A stretch of DNA of 64,000 nucleotides, taken from contig CP124680.1 in the NCBI GenBank assembly GCA_029961745.1, forward strand, positions 1,488,001-1,552,000, given 5' to 3'. The notes under the pieces were generated by a model. It was not told the DNA's origin, did not search any database, and was given only the letters and a program-made list of their open reading frames with translations. Origin of the DNA: Nocardioides sp. L-11A. GTDB taxonomy: Bacteria; Actinomycetota; Actinomycetes; Propionibacteriales; Nocardioidaceae. This document shows, piece by piece, positions 58,936-64,000 of the stretch (the first letter of the stretch is position 1; each line of letters opens with the position of its first letter). The translations under genes and the position numbers were made by a program.

Positions 58936-61014
58936 ATGACAGCAAGGCGGATCAGGATCGGCATCGACACGGGCGGCACCTTCACCGACGTCGTGGCCTT
59001 CGACGAGGACAGTGGTGAGGTCGTCACGACCAAGACCCCGAGCACGCCGGGGAACCCGGCCGACGGGTTCTTGGCGGGCATCGACAAGGTGCTCGGCATC
59101 GCGGGGGCGGAGTTCGCCGACGTGGTCGCCGTCAGCCACGGCACCACGGTCGCGACCAACCAGCTCCTCGAGGGCAAGGTGGACGCGCTCGGCTTCGTCA
59201 CCACCGAGGGCTACGAGGCGATGCTCGAGATCGCCCGTCAGTCCGTGCCCGACGGCTACGGCAACTCCTATTTCTGGGTGAAGCCGGACCGGATCGTCCC
59301 GCGCGACCTGGTCAAGGGCGTCGGCGGCCGGATGGACTTCACCGGCAGCGAGATCCGTCCCTTCGACGAGGAGAAGGCCCGTGAGGTCGCCCGCTGGTTC
59401 AAGGCCAAGGGCATCGACACGCTGGGGGTCTGCTTCCTGCACGCGTACGCCAACCCGGCGCACGAGGAGCGGATGCGCGAGATCATCGCCGAGGAGCACC
59501 CCGACGCCGTCGTCTCCATCTCCAGCGAGGTGCTGCGCGAGTACCGCGAGTACGAGCGCTCGATGACCACCCTCGTCGACGCCGCGGTCAAGCCCAAGCT
59601 CAGCCGCTACGTCAACAACATCAAGGACCGCCTGGCCACGCAGACCGGCCGGACCGTGCCGTTCTACGTGATGAAGTCCAACGGCGGCGTGCTCTCGGCC
59701 GACGAGGTCGTGCACCAGCCGATCACCACCGTGCTCTCCGGCCCGGCGGCCGGCGCGCTCGGCGCGGCGCTGATCGCCAAGGTCGCGGGCTTCGACAAGG
59801 TCCTCACCTCCGACGGCGGCGGTACGTCGACCGACGTGTCGGTCGTCATCGACGGCGAGCCCACGCTGACCACCGAGGGCAGCGTCGGCGTCTACCCGTC
59901 CAAGATCCCGATGATCGACGTCGTCACCGTGGGTGCCGGCGGCGGCTCCATCGCCTGGCTCTCGCCCGAGGGCACGCTCAAGGTCGGCCCCCACTCGGCC
60001 GGCGCCGACCCGGGCCCGATCTGCTACCGCAAGGGCGGCACCGAGGTCACCATCACCGACGCGCACGTCTTCCTCGGCCGGATCCCTCCCCACCTGCTCG
60101 GTGGCGAGATCCCGCTCGACGTCGACGCCGCGACGGCGGCGATCCAGCAGCTGGCCGGCAAGCTCGGCATCTCGGCCGAGGCGTGTGCCACCGGCATCCT
60201 CGAGATCTCCGCGTGGAACCAGGCCAACGCGCTGCGCCAGGTGACGGTCAAGCGCGGCCTCGACGTGCGCGACTTCGCCCTCACCACGTTCGGCGGATCG
60301 GGCTCCCTGCTGCTGTGCCGGCTGATGGACATCCTCAACGTCCCGACCGTGCTGGTCCCGCCGAACCCGGGCAACGTCTCGGCCTTCGGCCTGCTCACCG
60401 TCGACGTCAAGAACGACTACGTCCAGACCCACGTCGCGCTCCAGGAGAACGTCGACTCGGCCGACCTCCAGCGCGAGTACGACGTCCTGCAGGCGCGCGC
60501 CGCGGAGGCCCTCGGCAAGGAGGGCTTCGCCGAGGCCGACCACGTGTTCGTGCGCACCGCCGACGTGCGCTACTTCGGGCAGGCCTTCGAGGTCCGTGTC
60601 GGTGTGCCGGACGGCCCGGTCACCGCGGAGACCCTGACCGCGATCGCGGACCGCTTCCACGCCGAGCACCGCGTGCTCTACGGCTACGACTTCTCCGGCG
60701 ACGCGTCGCAGCAGGTCGAGGTCGTCAACCTGCGGGTGTCGGGCATCGGCCCGATCAAGCGCCCCGAGATCCTGCGCGCGGACGCCGCGAAGCCGGAGCC
60801 GCAGCCGACCGGCTCACGCTCGATCTGCTTCGACGCCGAGGCCGGGTACGTCGAGACGCCGATCTTCTGGCGCCCCGACCTGCCGGCCGGTCAGGTGCTC
60901 AGCGGCCCGGTGATCATCGAGGAGTTCGGCTCGACCGTGCCCATCCACCCCGGCTTCACCGCCCGGGTCGACGACTACGCCAACATCATCGTGACGCGCT
61001 CGGAGGAGAGCTGA
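58936..61014 (+). CDS. hyuA: HyuA-type hydantoinase/oxoprolinase subunit A
   Basis: A 692-residue ATP-binding subunit of the hydantoinase/5-oxoprolinase/acetone-carboxylase superfamily. N-terminal GIDTGGTFTDVVAFD and SHGTTVATNQLLEGK bind ATP; MKSNGGVLSADE, VLSGPAAGALGAA and SDGGGTSTDVSV complete the ASKHA fold. Near residue 455 the usual GGAGP loop reads GGSGS. With HyuB it uses ATP to open cyclic amides or imides. The ATG abuts a dyad operator. The gene begins a second rightward operon after the amidase. Confidence 0.92.
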   Translation: MTARRIRIGIDTGGTFTDVVAFDEDSGEVVTTKTPSTPGNPADGFLAGIDKVLGIAGAEFADVVAVSHGTTVATNQLLEGKVDALGFVTTEGYEAMLEIARQSVPDGYGNSYFWVKPDRIVPRDLVKGVGGRMDFTGSEIRPFDEEKAREVARWFKAKGIDTLGVCFLHAYANPAHEERMREIIAEEHPDAVVSISSEVLREYREYERSMTTLVDAAVKPKLSRYVNNIKDRLATQTGRTVPFYVMKSNGGVLSADEVVHQPITTVLSGPAAGALGAALIAKVAGFDKVLTSDGGGTSTDVSVVIDGEPTLTTEGSVGVYPSKIPMIDVVTVGAGGGSIAWLSPEGTLKVGPHSAGADPGPICYRKGGTEVTITDAHVFLGRIPPHLLGGEIPLDVDAATAAIQQLAGKLGISAEACATGILEISAWNQANALRQVTVKRGLDVRDFALTTFGGSGSLLLCRLMDILNVPTVLVPPNPGNVSAFGLLTVDVKNDYVQTHVALQENVDSADLQREYDVLQARAAEALGKEGFAEADHVFVRTADVRYFGQAFEVRVGVPDGPVTAETLTAIADRFHAEHRVLYGYDFSGDASQQVEVVNLRVSGIGPIKRPEILRADAAKPEPQPTGSRSICFDAEAGYVETPIFWRPDLPAGQVLSGPVIIEEFGSTVPIHPGFTARVDDYANIIVTRSEES

Positions 61015-61015
61015 C

Positions 61016-63019
61016 ATGTGCCTGAGCTGCCAGACCGTCTCTGTCCAGAACCCGGGCGCTCCGCGCTCGTTCACGCACGAAGGTGACATCACCTCGCGCC
61101 GCGCGCCGACCGACTTCCCGTTCGGGACGCTGACCGCCGACGCCGGCCGCAGCGCCGACCCGGTGCTCGTCGAGATCGTCCAGGGCTCGCTCGCCGCCGT
61201 CGAGCACGAGGTCGAGACCGCCATCGGCCGGACCAGCCGCTCGCCGATGATCCGCGACGCGCACGACTTCCGTGCGGGCATCCACGACCGGCTGCTGCGC
61301 AAGCTGACCGGTCGCTCGTACTCCGCGCTCGTGCACCCGGTCGCCCGGGACTTCCCGATCGAGGAGATGAACGAGGGCGACGTCTTCTTCCACAACGACG
61401 TCTACCTCTCCGAGGGTGGCATCGGCCACCTCCCCGACCTGTGCGTCACCGTCCCGGTGTTCGCCGGTCCGGAGGGGGAGCGGCGCGTCGTCGGCTTCAT
61501 CCAGGCCTTCGGCCACCACGACGACATCGGCGGTGCGGTGCCCGGCTCGATGCCCTCGCACGCCACGAGCGTGTACGAGGAGGGCCTCGCCGTCCCCCCG
61601 ATCAAGCTGTGGGACGCCGGCGTGCCCAACAAGGCCGCGCTGCGGATCATGACGCGCAACTCGCGGATGCCCGAGTCGCTGGCCGCCGACCTCGACGCCG
61701 AGTGCTCGGCCTGCCTGATGGGCGCCCGGCGCCTGGGCGAGCTGTTCGACCGCTACGGCATCGAGACGGTCGAGGCCTGCTTCGACGCCGTCATCGACCG
61801 GTCCACCGAGACCTACCGCCGCGAGATCCTCTCCAAGATCCCGGTCGGCACCTGGACCTGGGAGGACTACGCCGAGCACGACGGTGTCGACGACCCGAAG
61901 CTGCACACCCAGCGGATCACGCTGACCCGTACGTCGGCCGACGACGAGGACGGCGAGCGGCTGATCCTCGACTTCGCGGGCACCGGTCCGCAGGCGAAGG
62001 GCCCGATCAACCACTGCGGCGACTACGCCGACGGCGCCTTCCTCAAGAAGTGGCTGGCACCGATCCTGCGCAACCTGGCCGACACCCCGGAGCGGATGGC
62101 GGAGCTCGACGTCAACGAGGGCGTCGTGCCCCTGATCGAGATGAGGTTCCCGCCGCCGGGCACGCTGCTGACGCCGGTCTTCCCCGCGCCGACCAACGCC
62201 CGCACGTTCGTCATCCTGCGTCTGCTGGGCGTGCTCGCCGGTGTGATCGCCAAGGCGGTCGACGGCAAGATGCCCGCCGACCAGGAGACGATCCGCTACA
62301 CCGGCGTCTACGGCGAGGATCTCGAGGGTCGCTCGTACCTCATGCGCGAGGTGCTCGGCGGCGGCTCCGGCGGCCGCTACTACGCCGACGGCGAGGACAC
62401 CATCCACGTCGTCCCGGACTCGCGGAACCTCCCCACGGAGTTCACCGAGTCGCGCTTCCCGTTCGTGGTCGAGTCGCTCAGCCTCGCCGTCGACTCCGGC
62501 GGCGCGGGCCAGTTCCGCGGTGGTCTGGGCTACGAGAAGCACATCCGGATGCTCAAGGACGCGAACTTCATGTCCATCGCGGACCGCTCGATCCTCGCCT
62601 GCTGGGGCGTGAAGGGCGGCAAGGCGGGCAAGCCGTTCCAGGTCACCATCGACCCGGGCGGCCCCAACGAGCGCGAGGTCGACGCCCTGGCCGACGCCGA
62701 GCCCGTGGTGGCCGGCGAGACGATCCGGATCCGCACCACCGGTGGCGGCGGGTGGGGCAACCCGCTCGAGCGCGACCCGGCGACCGTGGTCCGCGACGTC
62801 GTGTGGCGCAAGGTCTCGGCCGAGGCGGCCCTGGCCGACTACGGCGTGGTCCTCACCGGCTCGCTCGACGACGACACCCTCGGGTACGACGCCGCCGCCA
62901 CCGCCACGGAGCGGGCCGGGCGTCCGGCGCCGGCCGAGGACGACGCCTTCTTCGACCGGGGACCCGGCTACGGCGTCCTCGCCGGCGGCGCCGCCGCGGC
63001 CGCGGTGGACGTGCTCTGA
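61016..63019 (+). CDS. hyuB: HyuB-type hydantoinase/oxoprolinase subunit B
   Basis: A 667-residue partner of HyuA. Family landmarks are VFFHNDVYLSEGGIGHLPDLCVTVPVF, FGHHDDIGGAVPGSMP (metal-binding His/Asp cluster) and the glycine-rich C-terminal GGAGQFRGGLGYE and TTGGGGWGNPLERD. The first six residues MCLSCQ and an extra 45-residue N-terminal stretch are unusual. It starts one base after the hyuA stop. N-methylhydantoinase, caprolactamase and oxoprolinase are relatives; a carboxylase role cannot be excluded but no gamma subunit is present. Confidence 0.92.
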   Translation: MCLSCQTVSVQNPGAPRSFTHEGDITSRRAPTDFPFGTLTADAGRSADPVLVEIVQGSLAAVEHEVETAIGRTSRSPMIRDAHDFRAGIHDRLLRKLTGRSYSALVHPVARDFPIEEMNEGDVFFHNDVYLSEGGIGHLPDLCVTVPVFAGPEGERRVVGFIQAFGHHDDIGGAVPGSMPSHATSVYEEGLAVPPIKLWDAGVPNKAALRIMTRNSRMPESLAADLDAECSACLMGARRLGELFDRYGIETVEACFDAVIDRSTETYRREILSKIPVGTWTWEDYAEHDGVDDPKLHTQRITLTRTSADDEDGERLILDFAGTGPQAKGPINHCGDYADGAFLKKWLAPILRNLADTPERMAELDVNEGVVPLIEMRFPPPGTLLTPVFPAPTNARTFVILRLLGVLAGVIAKAVDGKMPADQETIRYTGVYGEDLEGRSYLMREVLGGGSGGRYYADGEDTIHVVPDSRNLPTEFTESRFPFVVESLSLAVDSGGAGQFRGGLGYEKHIRMLKDANFMSIADRSILACWGVKGGKAGKPFQVTIDPGGPNEREVDALADAEPVVAGETIRIRTTGGGGWGNPLERDPATVVRDVVWRKVSAEAALADYGVVLTGSLDDDTLGYDAAATATERAGRPAPAEDDAFFDRGPGYGVLAGGAAAAAVDVL

Positions 63020-63029
63020 GGCTGGTGGC

Positions 63030-63773
63030 ATGAAGGTCGCGATCCTCGGGGGATCCGGCAAGACCGGCCGCGCCGTCGGCGCGGCCCTGGCCCAGGCGGG
63101 CGTGGCGACACGCCCCCTGGGCCGGGCCGCGTTCGACGACCTGCCGGCCGCCCTGGCCGGCGCGGACGCCGTGCACGTCATCGCCCCGAACCTGCATCCC
63201 GACGAGCCGTCGTACGTCGCCGCGGCGCTCTCCGCAGCGGCCGACGTCGGCGTCGGGCGGGTGAGCTACCACTCCGTGGCCTCGCCCTACGTGCCGGCGA
63301 TGCCGCATCACCTCGGCAAGGCCGTGTCGGAGGACCTGGTCCGCCGCTCCGGCCTCGCGTGGACCCTCCTGCAGCCCTGCGCCTACGTCCAGAACCTGCT
63401 GCCGGCCCTGCGCGCGGCCCGGTCGGCCGCCGGCGTGCTGGAGGTGCCCTACGCCGTCGGCACCCCGTTCGGGATGGTCGACCTGCAGGACGTCGCCGCC
63501 GCCACCGCGGCGGTGCTGACCGCCGACGGGCACGTCGGCGCGACCTACGAGCTCGGGGGACCGGCCCTGGTGAGCGTCGCCGACGTGGCCGCCGCGGCCG
63601 GGCTCACCGCGACGCGGGTGCCTGCCGAGGGCGACGTGCACCCCTGGCTGCAGGCGATGTTCGACTACTACGACGACCACGGGCTGCCCACCGGCGGCGT
63701 ACCGCTGCGCGCCCTGCTCGGTCGCACGCCTACGTCCGTGGAGCAGGTGCTCGCCCGCGATCTCGCGACCTGA
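63030..63773 (+). CDS. NAD(P)-binding (NmrA-like) protein
   Basis: A 247-residue atypical short-chain dehydrogenase of the NmrA/HSCARG type. The nucleotide site is VAILGGSGKTGRAVGAAL (3-20); a VSYHSVASP segment stands where a catalytic Tyr/Ser region would be, and TLLQPCAYVQNLLP is typical of NmrA-like proteins. It may be a redox sensor or a reductase acting on a pathway intermediate. It follows hyuB by ten bases and is the last gene of that operon before a separate promoter. Confidence 0.85.
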   Translation: MKVAILGGSGKTGRAVGAALAQAGVATRPLGRAAFDDLPAALAGADAVHVIAPNLHPDEPSYVAAALSAAADVGVGRVSYHSVASPYVPAMPHHLGKAVSEDLVRRSGLAWTLLQPCAYVQNLLPALRAARSAAGVLEVPYAVGTPFGMVDLQDVAAATAAVLTADGHVGATYELGGPALVSVADVAAAAGLTATRVPAEGDVHPWLQAMFDYYDDHGLPTGGVPLRALLGRTPTSVEQVLARDLAT

Positions 63774-63845
63774 GCCATCTCTGGCAGGTGTTGCCACCCT
63801 TCGCGCTCCGAGTTGGCTGATCTCCACGATGAACGGCGGTGATCC

Positions 63846-63858
63846 GGCTCACTAGGTT
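63846..63858 (+). promoter_or_regulatory. GGCTCAC motif and -10 box of carbamate kinase gene
   Basis: GGCTCAC (63846-63852), preceded by GATCC, repeats the half-site seen before hyuA; it runs directly into TAGGTT (63853-63858), a -10-like box six bases before the ATG at 63865. A leaderless, co-regulated transcript is likely. Upstream, TGGCA/TGCCA (63782-63796) forms a small dyad. Confidence 0.45.
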
Positions 63859-63864
63859 CGCTGC

Positions 63865-64000
63865 ATGAGGATCCTGCTGGCGCTCGGCGGCAACGCGATG
63901 ACGTCCCCGGACGGGAAGGCCCGTCCGGAGGACCAGATCGCGGCCGCGACCGAGGCGATGGAGGCCGTGGCCGATCTGGTCGCGGCCGGAGTCGACGTCG
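63865..64000 (+). CDS. carbamate kinase, N-terminal part (cut by window end)
   Basis: The first 45 residues, MRILLALGGNAM followed by RPEDQIAAATEAMEAVADLVAAG, match the amino-acid-kinase fold of carbamate kinases (ArcC/YlbK/YqeA type), which transfer phosphate from carbamoyl phosphate to ADP. E. coli fdrA-ylbE-ylbF also has a carbamate kinase next to it, so this gene completes the set: carbamoyl phosphate from the AllFGH-like enzyme would be turned into ATP, ammonia and CO2. The rest of the gene is outside the window. Confidence 0.85.
   Translation, partial: MRILLALGGNAMTSPDGKARPEDQIAAATEAMEAVADLVAAGVDV

Noticed and set aside
58936..63019. Acetone or acetophenone carboxylase
   Set aside because: HyuA/HyuB are related to those enzymes, but no gamma-type or other accessory subunit is present and the neighbourhood is ureide/nucleobase-related.

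Overview
The window is high-GC DNA (roughly 70% or more by eye) with dense, translationally coupled genes, many GTG starts, several promoters whose -10 box sits 6-8 bases before the start codon (leaderless mRNAs), and a gene set (UdgX, DUF3817, AIM24/DUF2510, mfd-lipoprotein-mazG, PadR plus sensor-like membrane protein) typical of Actinobacteria. A Nocardioides-like member of the Propionibacteriales is the best guess, but this is inference from gene content, not a marker gene. No rRNA, tRNA, CRISPR array, transposase or integrase was seen. No gene-free stretch exceeds 300 bases; the longest (about 277 bases, 7739-8015) holds two copies of a palindromic operator.

Region 1 (1-4300): end of an aldehyde dehydrogenase, an EamA exporter divergent from a MocR-type regulator with overlapping start codons, and a UdgX uracil-DNA glycosylase. 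Region 2 (4297-10883): a catabolic island made of two divergent operons around a TetR regulator. Leftward: an amino-acid ABC transporter and a phosphotriesterase-family hydrolase. Rightward: tetR-kdd-kal-kce, the back half of the lysine fermentation pathway (3,5-diaminohexanoate to acetoacetate and crotonyl-CoA) without the lysine aminomutases. Region 3 (10880-19786): household and membrane genes (PadR pair, RlmC-like rRNA methyltransferase, hemolysin-III protein, AIM24 protein, isoprenyl transferase, siderophore-interacting flavoprotein, DUF3817) and a lipoprotein serpin.

Region 4 (19848-29785): an unusual phosphate-uptake operon behind a PHO-box-like direct repeat. The order is pstC, pstA, a membrane-anchored PstS, an 863-residue anchored PstS-like protein, a sortase homologue that has lost the expected catalytic His and Cys, a third PstS-like protein with an Ig domain, an EF-hand-like loop and a lysine-rich tail, and pstB. 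Region 5 (29943-39054): mfd, a lipoprotein, mazG, a frameshifted neutral ceramidase, a secreted Ig-repeat protein and a GNAT protein.

Region 6 (39115-64000): about 25 kb of nucleoside and nucleobase/ureide metabolism. A BMP-type nucleoside ABC importer with cytidine deaminase and thymidine phosphorylase is followed by homologues of E. coli FdrA-YlbE-YlbF (oxamate carbamoyltransferase), a PucR regulator, a uracil-type NCS2 permease, a three-subunit molybdenum hydroxylase with a tail-anchored CoxG, an amidase, HyuA/HyuB ATP-dependent hydantoinase/oxoprolinase-type subunits, an NAD(P)-binding protein, and the first 45 codons of a carbamate kinase. Together these suggest import of a cyclic ureide or pyrimidine-like ring, oxidation at a Mo centre (perhaps with electrons delivered to quinone), ring opening, phosphorolysis of the N-carbamoyl product and ATP recovery. 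I consider this route and the Region 4 operon the two best candidates for undescribed systems.
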